DNA from: Porites lobata
Taxonomy: Eukaryota > Cnidaria > Anthozoa > Scleractinia > Poritidae
DNA length: 64,000 bases
NCBI GenBank assembly: GCA_942486035.1
Contig: CALNXK010000008.1
Span: forward strand, 412,001-476,000
Direction of reading: 5' to 3'
Below, in pieces: positions 34,995 through 45,780 of the stretch; positions within the stretch are counted from its first letter, which is position 1; every line of letters starts with the position of its first letter. A program made the translations under genes and the position numbers. The notes beneath the pieces were generated by a model. The model was not told where the DNA came from. It saw only the letters and a program-made list of their open reading frames with translations, and did not search any database.

Positions 34995-35223
34995 CACTTT
35001 AAGGTGGCTCCCTAGAGTTAATTGGCCGTGCGAAGCCTGAGCACTGGTATGGCGCGAGATTTAAAATCCGCGCAACGTCCACGCAAAAATTAAAACAAAC
35101 ATGGCCTCTCACTTTCGAAATATTCCCCCAAAAAACTTTATTAACTTTCTGTTGAAGCTCATTGTGCAAAAAGTTTGATTAGTGTCGGTCAAACATTTAT
35201 GACAGGAGACAATGTTACACCGG

Positions 35224-35736
35224 TTACAAGTCACTTCTTAATGTATCTTTGAATTTTTTTTCTTCTGCTTCCTGTACTCTGTCATTTGTTCTCGCTTCAT
35301 AGAGAAGACACTTTAATCCCTCTTTTTGGATTTCATTATTGTTCGCCAGCTTTGTTTTTTTCACAACCAGATCCATAACTGGTTGGGGCACAATAGTATC
35401 TCCCCTCCCTTTTCGGTGCCATGTTTGTAGTTTTGAAGTGCAAGCTTCTTTACTATTTTGGTCCGCGTCATCATGCAAGTCGAGCGTGCTTTTGCTTTCG
35501 TACAGAGAATATTTGCACATTTTAAGCATCAGGGCTAAAGCATGGTTACAATAACCTGTTTTCCCCGCCACGCAAGAACATGTTGACTGAACAACTTCAC
35601 CTTTTATAATACACAATGCCAGCTGAATGTTATGTGGGGCATCGTTTTTTCTGAAGGAATGGTGACACTTGCAGCGAAAATAGAAATGTTTATCGTCACT
35701 GGTACATTCAATGTTTTTAAGGTATTCGTCTTCCAA
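35224..35736 (-). CDS. SWIM zinc-finger domain protein, C-terminal exon
   Basis: The 170-codon frame encodes KHFYFRCKCHHSFRKNDAPH, then the SWIM signature CSCVAGKTGYCNHALALMLK (CxCxnCxH) and a Lys/Glu-rich tail ending FKDTLRSDL. SWIM domains bind zinc and are found in nucleic-acid and ubiquitin-related proteins and in MULE transposases. Cnidarian genomes also have many repeat-associated SWIM proteins. The true start is not shown, because a stop lies three codons before the first plausible start, so an upstream exon is likely. A candidate lies at 36260-36060 (NIFSAPGMCVEGRLKQEKIQ and GCWFVDGKVPSIRM). The whole gene sits inside the TTAA-flanked element. Confidence 0.6.
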   Translation of the reverse strand: MEDEYLKNIECTSDDKHFYFRCKCHHSFRKNDAPHNIQLALCIIKGEVVQSTCSCVAGKTGYCNHALALMLKMCKYSLYESKSTLDLHDDADQNSKEACTSKLQTWHRKGRGDTIVPQPVMDLVVKKTKLANNNEIQKEGLKCLLYEARTNDRVQEAEEKKFKDTLRSDL

Positions 35737-36174
35737 TATCGATCACTCGTCCCAGGACAGCCGCCATTTGTGAATACGGTGTATAAGAGTAAATTAAATA
35801 GTCGAAGTAAATGGTGAGTGGAAACTTTACTTAGAAAACAAAGAAGTAAGTACACTAACCCAGAAGAAAGCTGAATGTTGCTGTTTCTGGCCTTTGGTTC
35901 ACGGTCAGTGGAAAGATCTGAAAGATCGAGTCAATTCCCGAACAAACACTGAAGATTGTCTTCACTGGCAGAACTCCTCGGTCACTTTATTTCTCTAACA
36001 TTTGATTTAATTTAAGTAATTCTAGAAGTGGCTTTAAGACAAGATTACAGGGAGTGTAATTTGTTGTTGTTGTTTTCCCGACTCTATCACATTCTTTAAA
36101 AAACTTATCAGAGAAAAGGTTTCACACTTAACTTGCATCCTAATCGAAGGAACCTTTCCATCGACGAACCAACA

Positions 36175-37036
36175 TCCTTGTATTTTTTCTTGTTTCAAAC
36201 GTCCTTCAACGCACATGCCAGGTGCACTAAAAATGTTTTTGCACAACGAGAAATAATTTTTACTCACAGACTGACGCTTGACGAAAGTAATAGTTGTCCG
36301 TCGAGACCTACGGTCTTGAACGTGTAGCTGAGGACATGATGTACGATTTATAGATCGGCGCATCTTTTACAGCAGACTTTAAAGAAAAACCTCGCCGTCG
36401 AAATTATCCCTAAATAAGAACAAGGTTGAAAAAGTATCTGGACGTGGGCTGACATTTGAAGATCTGCAAACAGTGTACAGCAGATTAGGAAATGAAATAC
36501 TTATTGCGATCCTTGCACAACTGTAACCACCGTCTTCATCTCCGACGATCGCCATCCTCACGAGTGACCACCACAGCTCGAATTTTAGCTACAATAATCA
36601 AGTACTTTGAAGAAAACATCCTCTGTTAGGTATAAAATTGAATTCGCTATCTCTCCTTTTTCAACTGGCGAGACATCACCGTAATAATACTAATAAACGG
36701 CTTTAAAACAATCGCTTTCGCACCCTTCAAAGAAACCACATGTTTTCAGTAGCTTTGTGCATTATGCGCATGCGGGCGTGATGGCTAGCGCGCGTATTTT
36801 GCTCATACGAACCCGAACCACGCGTGTTCTTCGGATTTTTGTGACGTCAACGCAGTTAATTAACGGTGAATTTCTTGCGTTTCCTTCGGTAAATTTTTTT
36901 AAAAATCGCCTCATTTCTTAACAGTCGCAGTACCTTTGTACTGTCCTTTTTTTGTTAAAATCTGTAAGAGCTAAATTCCGCCATTAAGAAAAATTACAAA
37001 TCTCAAAATATTGGCAAAACCGTCTTAACGACCGAG
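36175..37036. repeat. Second copy of the ~865 bp direct duplication, with promoter-like block
   Basis: This copy is a near-identical repeat of 34131-34994. It lies upstream of the SWIM exon on the minus strand. Near 36765-36775 it has TGCGCATGCG, a match to the NRF-1 site often found in TATA-less promoters, with CGCGCG-rich sequence around it. In the other copy the motif is TGCGCACGCG, which breaks the site. If the SWIM gene is transcribed, this is the likely promoter. Confidence 0.6.
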
Positions 37037-38381
37037 GGAAATAAGAAATATTAAGAAAAAATGATCAAAAATGACAAAATTACTGCCTATCAAAGGATGC
37101 GATGTTGCCATGGCAACGGCCTTGATCTAAAAAAATGACACTTTCTAAAGGAGCCTTCCTATATGGGTAACCTTAGCGGAGAATCTCGTGAACAAAATCG
37201 CAAAGACAAAGTAACTAGATTTCGTTCTGTAACGTATGCTTGATAGCTAGCGTTATTAGTAAATACTCTAGGGAGCCACCTTAATGGATGATTTTTTAAT
37301 GAAACGCGCGTTGCATCTTGCCACTAAACTAAATTCAAGAGATATTAAAAAATGTAATTGTTTTTGGGTACCTTCGTATGAAGGCGACGAAATCTGTACA
37401 ATCTTTCTTACCAAGCACAAGAGCAGGATGTTCCAAGGGTGCATCCTTTGAATAGACTTCAAGTACACGGTAAGGGGCCAAGGAATGAAGAAGTAATTTG
37501 CCACAGAAACGTTCAACAGTCCTTTCTGAACCAAAGTTTGGACACCCCCGCCCCACTCCCGATAACCTCTGGGCTGGTGTCTTACGCGTTCTCTGATTTC
37601 CGGGCTTTGAAAGGTAAGACAATTCTGACGGGAGCATCTTGTTTATCGGATACCTGTTGTTTAGGACAATATCTTCTAAATCAATATCTCCTGATGATGA
37701 TGACGTCTACCGTTTTCGAGGAGTATCACTTATAAAATTCACTTAGTTTGATTCTTGTCTTGTTTTCTTTTACTCTGATATTTTCTTGGTTTTAGTGATT
37801 GATTTTACAGCTACACTCTTTTTTGGTCTATAAGAGTTTATTTTATAAGACTATCGAGGCTGAAATTTGCAAAATTTTAAGAATATTTTAAGAATAAATC
37901 CGAGGCTAAGATTTCGAAAAGGATGATTATTTTGAGTGATAAAAATCTGAAAAATGTGTTTTTAACTTAACCGTATCAAATTATTTCTTCCTCTCATGGC
38001 AAAACTACTTAACAAAACGACGAAACCTGCACTGGTTATAGCCAAATGTTCAGTGCTAATGGCAGTTCGATGAACGGTAAATGAAATACATATCTATGGT
38101 ATACAGCAAGAAAAAAAATGAGCAAACCGCAAAAAGTGTATGATAAATTATTTCTCTTTCAATTATAATTCAAGAATAATACAAGAATATTTTCAGGCTA
38201 AAATCGGCAAAAAAGTAAGAACATTCAACCTGGCCCGAGAAACAACATCCTTATGTTAAAGAGTGTAATGTTTTTAGTTTTTTTCTTTCGAGCGGTAGAT
38301 TATATATTGCATGGAGAGAATTCTCTGTTCTGTAGGTGTTTCCTGGAAGGGGGCACTTCCTTATTTGGCCTTGACAGTAAT

Positions 38382-38718
38382 CATCCTCGGAGACCCAGCA
38401 GCAGATAAAGGGGGCGAGGAATATATATGGAACGAAGAAAAGTAAAGAACGGCGAGAAGAGCCCCTGGGGACAATGTCTTACCAGACCAGTTCCAACGGT
38501 CGCCGCCGTTCTGGCTTCTGATTGGTGCCAGAAAACTTGTGTTTTTCTGGCACCAATCAGAAGCCAGAAAGGCGGCGACCGTTTGGAACTGGTCTGGTAA
38601 GACATTGTCCCCAGGGGCTCTTCTCGCTGTTCTTTACTTTTCTTTGTTCCATATATATTTTTCCGCCCGTTTAGACTTTCCCTCGCCCCCTTTATCTGCC
38701 CCTGGGTCTCCGAGGATG
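38382..38718. mobile_element. Mutator-like fold-back element, 337 bp, perfect 9 bp TSD
   Basis: CATCCTCGGAGACCCAG at the left mirrors CTGGGTCTCCGAGGATG at the right. The inverted arms run about 155 bp each with few mismatches up to a short centre (AAAACTTGTGTTTTT). GACAGTAAT flanks both sides (38373-38381 and 38719-38727). A single end of the same family lies at 31280 (CATCCTCGGAGACCCAGGAG). The open frames on both strands are reflections of the palindrome. Confidence 0.92.
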
Positions 38719-39066
38719 GACAGTAATGTGCCCCTGAGCAGGGCATGGCTTTCAGGGTCTTGGAACGGAATCCTTTACAGGAATGTGACGGTTGGATGTA
38801 AGCATTGTACATTTGTGGTACAAACCATTTTTTTTTACCAAAAAATACAATTCCACGATGTTAATTTGAAAAATTACTTAGTTCTGTATGCGAAACGAAA
38901 CGAATCAGGGTCCTAACATATGGTTTTTCTTACGTGTAAGCAGGGTCTGGATTAAGGTTGGAAGGCCTCGGCGGCAAAATGGACTGGAGCGCGATGTCCT
39001 GTAGTTCCTTCGTTGGAGTAAATACTTTTGATTTAGGTGACGTGATACAACTGATACAACTCACTT

Positions 39067-39330
39067 TGACTCTGAAGATGACTACCGCACAGGTTGTCGA
39101 AACGTCAGTCACTGTCAACAACAACAGTCCTATTCAAAACTACGTTCACCCAGACGATCATACTCACCCTCCTTATGAAATGACTCCCGGGTTCAAACCT
39201 TTCACAATAACAGTCTATGCGACTGCTCTGATGGTTGTTGAGGCAGCTTCCCCGGAAAACACCCTCTCTGTCTCGTTCGGCTATGATATATGTCTTAGTG
39301 TCCTGGCCTTGAGTATTGCTGACCACCCAC
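39067..39330 (+). pseudogene. Penelope-type 3' region with hammerhead-like core
   Basis: CTGAAGA (39072-39078) matches the hammerhead box CUGANGA. A stem GACTACC/GGTTGTC with one mismatch follows, then GAAAC (39099-39103). This order is that of a hammerhead, apart from one extra base before stem II. A frame continues VNNNSPIQNYVHPDDHTHPP and YEMTPGFKPF, resembling downstream sequence of other cnidarian retroelement ends. The element is truncated by the CAGGGGCACC insertion at 39335. Confidence 0.4.
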
Positions 39331-39334
39331 TACT

Positions 39335-39734
39335 CAGGGGCACCCAACGGCAAATTTTCGGGAAAATATCTGTTTGGAAGACGATTTGATATCTAGAATT
39401 TTCGGAGCATTTGTTATAAAATTTCTTGCTAGCCTGCCTCTCCTAGGATTTTCGAACATCTACAAAATGGTATAATTACCCATTTTTAACGGATTTTGAC
39501 CCTAAAAAAGGCCACCTAGAATTTTCGGGAGCCTTTCCTGGCTGAAATTTTCGAGAAAGTAAGTAGAAAAGAAGAAGAAAAGTTCGAGAAGGTAGACTTT
39601 CAGCTAGGAAATCCGAACAGATGAAAAGTTTTTAGGGGATAAAAAGATGCCTATATCTACCGTTTGAATACTAAAATACGTTCACCAATGCTATGTTAAG
39701 TGGTTTTGAACTATATCCTCGTTGGGTGCCCCTG
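39335..39734 (+). mobile_element. CAGGGGCACCCAACG family, copy 2, 400 bp, 6 bp TSD ACTACT
   Basis: The ends are CAGGGGCACCCAACG and CGTTGGGTGCCCCTG, an exact 15 bp inverted repeat. ACTACT flanks at 39329-39334 and 39735-39740. It aligns with copy 1 throughout, with a short local duplication (AAGTAGAAAAGAAGAAG region near 39560) unique to this copy. Confidence 0.92.
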
Positions 39735-40069
39735 ACTACTGATGTACTTAGGTAAGATCCATATCTATCTCACTTTGAAAATCAAAAACGCCATTTGATA
39801 AATCAAGCGCAATAAATTTTGGAAATCAAAGATAAGCCGTAAATTCAAAATGAAACACTAAAACGAAAAGATATATTTTTCTTTCCTTCAAAGACAAAAA
39901 TAGAAGAACACAAGACAAGAATCAAAATAAGTGAATTTTATAAGTGATACTCCTCGAACAAGATACACCTCAAATTGGGTAGAAGATATGTAGTGAAAAC
40001 TCTTTAGTTTGGTTTATTTTTTTTTTACTTCATTCAATAAGGGCTCTAGCTGCTAAATTTCAGAGAATT

Positions 40070-40350
40070 AGCTGGTAAGTATTCGTATAAAGGCAACGAA
40101 CCACTTTCTTAAAATCTTCAGAAATCGATAAATAAGCGTGAATTCGTCAATATGATCCAATCTCCGTTTTCTAGTTACAGATAAAATATGTTTATTGATT
40201 GATTGATGATATCTTAGGTCTTTTTAGGTTTGGTAATTTTTTTGCCTAATTTTTGTAATTAAGGGTGTTTGGGGGAGGGGGGGGGCGTCCGGCACGTCAG
40301 GGGGGTGTTCTGGGGGTGTTCCAGGCCTGTCCCTGGTTTTACAGACGCCC
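40070..40350 (-). repeat. Dispersed repeat, inverted copy of 31885-32175
   Basis: In reverse it reads GTCTGTAAAACCAGGGACAG and then a C/G-rich CACCCC tract and the same AT-rich body. See the partner entry. Confidence 0.7.
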
Positions 40351-40422
40351 GTTTGAAGTTGGTGGCAATGTATTTATCTTAAATTCAAAAATACATTTAA
40401 GGGAAATTAGCTTCAATGCGTA

Positions 40423-40697
40423 ACGTAAAATTCCGAAAATAAGGCCGGGGGATTTTATTTTTCAAAGGCCCTTCTTGAGGGGCTTATATTCGGAGGGGCT
40501 TATTTACGGAGGGAAATTTGCGTTTCAAAATCGATTGGGCTAACCTGTAGAGGGAAGGAAATTTACCATTTTTGCTTTGTTTTACTTTGTATTTAAGGGC
40601 AAATTCCAAGTACAAGCCCCCCCCGGGGTCTTATATTCGGAGGGGCGATTTAACGGAGGGCTTTTATTTTAAGGGGCTTATTTTCGGAATTTTACGG
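40423..40697. mobile_element. MITE with CGTAAAATTCCG ends, TA TSD, copy 1
   Basis: ACGTAAAATTCCG at the left mirrors CGGAATTTTACGG at the right, and TA flanks each end. The body repeats GAGGGGCTTATATTCGGAGG-type units in both directions. A second copy, split by another insertion, is at 52370-54090. Confidence 0.8.
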
Positions 40698-40831
40698 TAT
40701 TTCAAAGCCAATTTCGGTCTTAATTCACTCTCGGGTTCAACGGCCGATATATAATAGATGTAAGGAGCTGAAACCATTACCAGTTTTTGATCCGTCGGTC
40801 ATATCGATCGGCGGGAATTGGAAAGGACCAA

Positions 40832-41296
40832 TAGAGAGGTGAAGTGAGACGTCACGTTACCATGGTAGCAAAATTTTTGAATCACAACAAAAGGGAGTTT
40901 AGGCAACAACGACGGCGACGGCAACGAGAACGGCAAACAAAGCAATCGGTTTATATTAGTAAAACAACAACTTTGCACATGCATCACACTTTTTTGCACA
41001 TTTTTTGGTCATCGTTGCACGACTGCGACATGAAACTTCCTAATTTCACGTACCCGCTTTGCGGAGCAGGTGAACACAACACAAAAAGTTTCTTTTTCTT
41101 TTTCTAAACTCAGATACGATCCTTTCGGATTCAATCCAGAAAATTTCGCCCACATTTCACAAATTAAATAAAACTGAATAAGATCGATAAAGTTTGAAAC
41201 GGTGCGAATTTACCTTTTACGTGAATTTTCGGTTCCAGTGGTGTCATCCAAAAATGTTGCTACCATGGCAACGTGACGTAACGACTTCTCCTCTAT
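40832..41296. mobile_element. Nested inverted-repeat element with ACCATGGTAGCAA arms
   Basis: ATAGAGAGGTGAAGT followed by CGTCACGTTACCATGGTAGC at the left is mirrored by GCTACCATGGCAACGTGACG then CTTCTCCTCTAT at the right. Inside from about 40893 it shares GACGGCGACGGCAACGAGAA with the MITE at 20398, so two families are nested or have recombined. Confidence 0.65.
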
Positions 41297-41660
41297 GTTC
41301 ATTGTGGAGCGTAGCCTTTCGTCAAAATAAAAAGGCAATAAAAATATGACTTTTATCTTTAATAAATCTTCTACCTAATAACAATATTAATATTTCAGGA
41401 ACATGACTCGCTAAGAAAGTAATTTTGCGTCCTGCATATTGTATAATCATACAACAAAATTGTCAAATCTGATTGGCTATCAACTGTCCTGATTTAAGCC
41501 TTAATAGGACAGTTTAATAGGACAGTACGCGTCATGCCTAAGTAATTGGACAGTACGCGCCATCACCCGCGCCCTTAAATGGCTCTTTTTTTCACTGCTA
41601 GCAAAAAATTGGAATTTCTTGTTTTGAAAAAGAACCTTTTTTCAAAAATTTTGTTTAAGT

Positions 41661-41687
41661 TATGATTAATTGGTAACAGAACTTCGT

Positions 41688-41718
<31 letters not shown>

Positions 41719-41825
41719 GATTAAACAAATCGGACTCCCGCTACGCGGTCGTCCGATTTTGTTCATCACTCATATGATTACAGACCCAATTGGACTCCAC
41801 TTAGCCCTGTTACCATTACTAATAA
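41661..41825. repeat. Imperfect palindrome with GTCTGTAATCAT arms
   Basis: GTCCAATTCGGTCTGTAATC pairs with GATTACAGACCCAATTGGAC. An inner pair AAACAAATCGGAC / GTCCGATTTTGTT surrounds a short centre CTACGCG. The outer parts TTGGTAACAG / CTGTTACCATT extend the pairing. It is probably a fold-back MITE, with no clear TSD. Confidence 0.65.
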
Positions 41826-42423
41826 GTAATGATATTACAGATGTAGTATGGAGAAAAAGAAAGCAATAAAAATATCCTCACAGGACCTTAATCCCACAGA
41901 TTTCATGAAACTGTTAACAGGGTCCCTACATACGAGCTTTAAACCCTGAAAGAGGGTAACCTTTTTCGAATTGATACAATTTGACACAAATAATATTGAA
42001 ATAACTAAATCTGGAAAATTTCGTCCTGGAGTTTTGAATCCAGTACCGTTTTTTTGTTTAATATCTTCTATTCTTTAAAAGGCCTGTTTACTATTTCTAA
42101 CACCAAACAGAGAGGGCTTACGAAAGCTAAGTCATAGCCCCTCAGCGATCTTCCTACAGCCACTTTCCACTCCCGCAACTGAAGGCAGCTCAGAAACTAA
42201 ACTTGTAGTCAGATACGGGAATGATAATGATTAACAGCTATTCACCGAAGTGGAGCAGGTGAATTAGGGGTGGTTGCCGCTTCGTGACCACCACTACTCT
42301 CACCGAGTCTGAGGTGTCATGATAATTATTCTCAGAGCGTAGGCTAGTATATACAACACAAGCTGAATACCAAGCAAACCGAAACAAAACTTTATCAGCA
42401 TGAAAAAATTTCTTTAATTTGTT

Positions 42424-42720
42424 CACAGGGTCCAGAGGAGATGTGTTTGTCGTTAAAACATCAAAACCTGTCGAAAACCTCTGAAAAAATGGGTTATTTT
42501 GATCGCGTTACAGTTTCGTTACACATTCTATATACCGCAAACCAAGAGACTGACGGGTCGCAAGATCGGCTTAGATGATGCGAGCCGATCTGGGTCAGAT
42601 AAGAAGCGAAGGGCGTTAACAGTGCTAATTAATCGCGCTAAGCGACAAGTATAGACATTTCAAGGTGAGACTTTAAATAAGTCATTCATTTATTCACACG
42701 AAACTCCTCTGGACCCTGTG
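42424..42720. mobile_element. MITE with CACAGGGTCCAGAGGAG ends, 7 bp TSD
   Basis: CACAGGGTCCAGAGGAG mirrors CTCCTCTGGACCCTGTG. ATTTGTT lies on both sides (42417-42423 and 42721-42727). Fragments of the same family occur at 56808-56930 (AGATAAGAAGCGAAG... and CAAGGTGAGACTTT) and as a lone right end at 59412-59445. Confidence 0.8.
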
Positions 42721-43240
42721 ATTTGTTCGGCTTTGAGCGGCCAGTAACGAGGAAACATGACGCAGAAATATCTCGGAGAATGGAGCTGCGAAGCCATGTG
42801 GGGAATGAAAGTGGTGCCTTCTATTCAGCGCTCGCTTCGCCGCTCCAGTTTGCTGATCGATCCTGAAAGATGCTTTGAAGTTCGCGAGGGGGAAAATAGC
42901 CGGCGTACAAAGCCAATATTTTAGTTCTGCCACGACGGAAAATACCATTGAAGAATAAAACACATTCCAAAAGCGAAAACACTGTTAAGAAGCTTAAAGA
43001 GGACCGTATATTGTGTTGGGGTTTCGAGGACATGGAGAAATGAGGAAGAATTTCCGAGCAAAATGAGATATTTAGGAGCCTGCCGACCTCGACAAACCGC
43101 CGAGACTTTCCTGATAAAAACAAACAAGCGACGACTTCCAGCCAATGCCAAACAACTACACTGTTCGTCTAGCCGGCCGCGGAAAGAGTCCAAACAAAGC
43201 CAGGCAAGTAATTTTTTCATGTATACTATTAAAAAGTAAT

Positions 43241-43387
43241 CATACGACTTTTCTCGTTCAATTTGGAATTTATTTGCACTCGTGTGTTTTTCAAAAAGCT
43301 CAAATTTTGATGGTTTTTGAAAAACATACTCGTGCGATTTATAAACTCGTGCAAATAAATTTCAAATTGAACGAGAAAAGTCGTATG
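43241..43387. mobile_element. Fold-back MITE with CATACGACTTTTCTCG arms
   Basis: The left arm CATACGACTTTTCTCGTTCA and right arm TGAACGAGAAAAGTCGTATG extend through TTTATTTGCAC / GTGCAAATAAA. The arms are about 45 bp around a 50 bp centre with a second short inverted pair. No TSD was resolved. Confidence 0.7.
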
Positions 43388-44622
43388 GTAGCCTGCGCAA
43401 ATACGCGCGAAATTTTACAATTTTGCGGGCCGTGTCGGCGTGCACCGTGTGTTCAAATGAAGTCAAATGATATGAACGAAACGAGTGAATTCAAACGTTC
43501 CACGATTGAGATAACAAGTTTCAATGTTTTTTAATCCGACATTTTATTTCAACGAAAAAAGTGCAGTTCAAGTCATTTTTTCTCCTCTTTCTTTACGGCC
43601 GGTTGGAGGTGATTTGGCTAATCACCTTCGATCCAATCAGCGCGCGCAAAAAGCACTTTACTTGTGTGGTATATATACTTACACTCATGAGATGGGGCAA
43701 CATTTTTTGAGTTGATACAATTTCACATGTACATTGAAGGCAATATCAACAAATATTTACCAATGTTATCAAACAATTAACAGTAACAGTATCGAATGTT
43801 ATACTTCTGAAAAGAATATAAGAAAAAATTTTGATTTCAATATTGAATAGGAGACTTGACTCGGAAATAAGTAAAGTTAACTACTATGAGTTCAGTAATA
43901 ACCGGGTTCAATGGTTTTGGAATACATGTCAGACACATGTCTGTTTAGTAGAAGCTTCACTTGTATGTTGTTGGCCACCATCCTTAGAACTTCTAACTGG
44001 TTTCTTTTCATCGACAGTCCCTAGAACTTGAAAAATTTTCAAAGGTAAGGGCCACGTATTTAAAGTGCCCGTAACCTGAAAAAATTCATTTCTTTAATTG
44101 AAAGAGCACAGCACCGATTAACATTTGAACAAGTGCAACGTGATTTTTTTTAGAATTGTTAAGAAACTTTCAAATTTGCCGCCACCCGCCATTGTTTAAA
44201 GGTAAAACATGCCAGTAAGATGCATCGCAGTGAGATACAGTCAACTCAATAAAAATTCGAAGGTTATAAGAAGTTTAAGTAATAAGGAACGTAACACTCT
44301 CCCTTTACCTAATTCTCAGGTCCCAACGAGTTATTTTTTATTGTTTTCAACTCAGGAGTTTCTGTTTTCAACTCTATCAATTATTATTGTGTTAAATTCT
44401 TTTAGAAGAGGTAGAAACACTTTGAGGTCTTCAATTTGTCGTGTGTTGGTAAATTTTCCTTTGACACCATCTTATTCCTTATTGTCCGTTGGCAATTCCC
44501 CAAAAGTAACAGGCGCCTCGCCTCGCGAGCTTTATAAATTTTCGCGCCTCGTGCGTTGATCGCACAGCGAGGCAGAACCTCGAGTTGTGAATATTTCTAC
44601 ACATCTCTTGGGTGTCTGCAGT

Positions 44623-44700
44623 TGACGTCATCCAGTTGTGACGTCAGGGTGCCTTCTAGGGTTGCCAGGCGACGCTACTTTAAGTGCGAATGCAAATCAT
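44623..44700 (+). promoter_or_regulatory. Cluster of CRE, X-box-like and octamer motifs
   Basis: Two perfect CRE palindromes TGACGTCA (44623-44630 and 44639-44646) are followed by GTTGCCAGGCGAC, similar to an RFX X-box. An octamer ATGCAAAT lies near 44690. The set lies within 80 bp of moderately GC-rich DNA and suggests a promoter or enhancer, but I find no convincing first exon next to it. Confidence 0.35.
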
Positions 44701-44712
44701 GTTTATTCAAAA

Positions 44713-45021
44713 CACAGGTAACCCAGGCTCACTATCTGTGTCACGTACGGGTTTCACATGACATGAGTAAATAAAGAGAACATATGGGGCGAAGTTTAGG
44801 TCTGGAAATTTGGTAGAAAATGGAAATAAAAATCGATGAAACTTACCAAGTCGCGAGTTGTTGCTGTCCTTAATATGCACACAAAGTTTCGGGGAAAATA
44901 GTCTCTTTCATCTTTCCTACATATTTGAAGGAGAATATTTTTCCCGAAACTTTGTGTGTATAGTTACTCATGTTATATGAAACCAGTACGTGACACAATT
45001 ACTGAGCCTGGGTTACCTGTG
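44713..45021. mobile_element. Inverted-repeat element with CACAGGTAACCCAGGCTCA ends
   Basis: CACAGGTAACCCAGGCTCA mirrors TGAGCCTGGGTTACCTGTG. The arms continue through TGTGTCACGTAC / GTACGTGACACA. A second palindrome lies inside (ACACAAAGTTTCGGGGAAAA with TTTTTCCCGAAACTTTGTGT, 44879-44963). No TSD was seen. It could be two nested fold-backs. Confidence 0.7.
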
Positions 45022-45334
45022 CTTTTTACCGTAATGTACCTTTGAATTCATGTTACACCTAGGCAAACCAACGATGAATTGGTTCTTTCCCTGCCGATCG
45101 ATGTGACCGATAATGATCAAATCGAAGACTGGTTTCAGCTGCGTGCATCCATCGCTGAGAGTGAATTACGACCGAAACAACGCAAAATGGCTTTGAAATA
45201 CGCCTTTAAGCTAATTTTCCTCAAATGGATATTACAATTCATAATAAATACCGCTCCACCAACTTCAAACAGCGTTCACGGCAGAGAAAAATGCTTTAAA
45301 TTTTAGTGTAACAATTATTCAGTGGCTGCGTGGC

Positions 45335-45780
45335 GCCCCGGGGGGAGGCACTTGGGTATTTTTTGGGTGGGTATGTGCCGCTCGGGACTCCAAAATGGCA
45401 CCCCGTTCTAAAAAAATTTCCCCTAAAATTGATACCCCGTTCCAGAAATGGGCCAGTTTTTTATACCTCGCTCTAGAATTCGCCCTAAAACTGACACCCG
45501 GTTCTAGAAATGGGCCAATTTTTTACACTCCGTTCTAGGGTGCAACAAGAGTACAACAGTTTGCTTGTTAACGCATTGAACCGTATTTTTAAAAGCAATT
45601 TGTCCTTGAATAATTTCAAATGGTTGCTTACAAAACTGGAGCTTTCGTGCGTTCGAAATATTATACCCCGTTCTAGAAAACGCCTCTGAAATGGATACCC
45701 CGTTCTAAATCAGGAGCTTCAAAATCACGACCCTGTTGGGCGGCACATACCCGTATAGGTAATGTATGGAAGTACCCCCG
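45335..45780 (-). mobile_element. TTCTAGAACGGGGTAT repeat, copy 2 (reverse), 7 bp TSD
   Basis: This is a reverse-oriented copy of 13090-13520. GCGTGGC flanks both ends (45328-45334 and 45781-45787). The ATACCCCGTTCTAGAA subrepeats and GGCGGCACATACCCGTATAG end block are retained, and a ~110 bp unique segment follows the central CACTCCGTTCTAGGG. Confidence 0.8.

Larger units (their letters stand above)
35003..37280. mobile_element. TTAA-flanked element carrying a SWIM zinc-finger exon
   Basis: GGTGGCTCCCTAGAGTTA at the left and ACTCTAGGGAGCCACC at the right are inverted ends, directly flanked by TTAA (34999-35002 and 37281-37284). TTAA target sites characterise piggyBac, Kolobok and some Sola elements. 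No transposase of those families is visible. Instead the unit holds a minus-strand SWIM exon (35224-35736) and, to its right, the second copy of the 865 bp duplication. It could be a non-autonomous element that has taken up host gene parts, or part of an unrecognised autonomous type. Confidence 0.7.
37717..39957. repeat. Long-range inverted ends around a 2.2 kb repeat mosaic
   Basis: CGAGGAGTATCACTTATAAA at the left is mirrored by TTTATAAGTGATACTCCTCG at the right. Similarity continues through AGTTTGATTCTTGTCTTGTT, about 50 bp in all. Between them lie a Mutator-like MITE, a Penelope-like 3' piece and a CAGGGGCACC element, all inserted. No TSD was resolved, so it may be an element or a local inversion. 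Confidence 0.55.

Noticed and set aside
38381..38916. 143- and 125-codon frames around 38.4-38.9 kb on both strands
   Set aside because: They read through the long palindromic MITE. The shared peptide strings on both strands are reflections of the inverted arms.
43634..43690. CCAAT plus TATATATA as a promoter
   Set aside because: The motifs are suggestive, but no exon or start follows and the area borders decayed repeats, so I did not list it as a feature.
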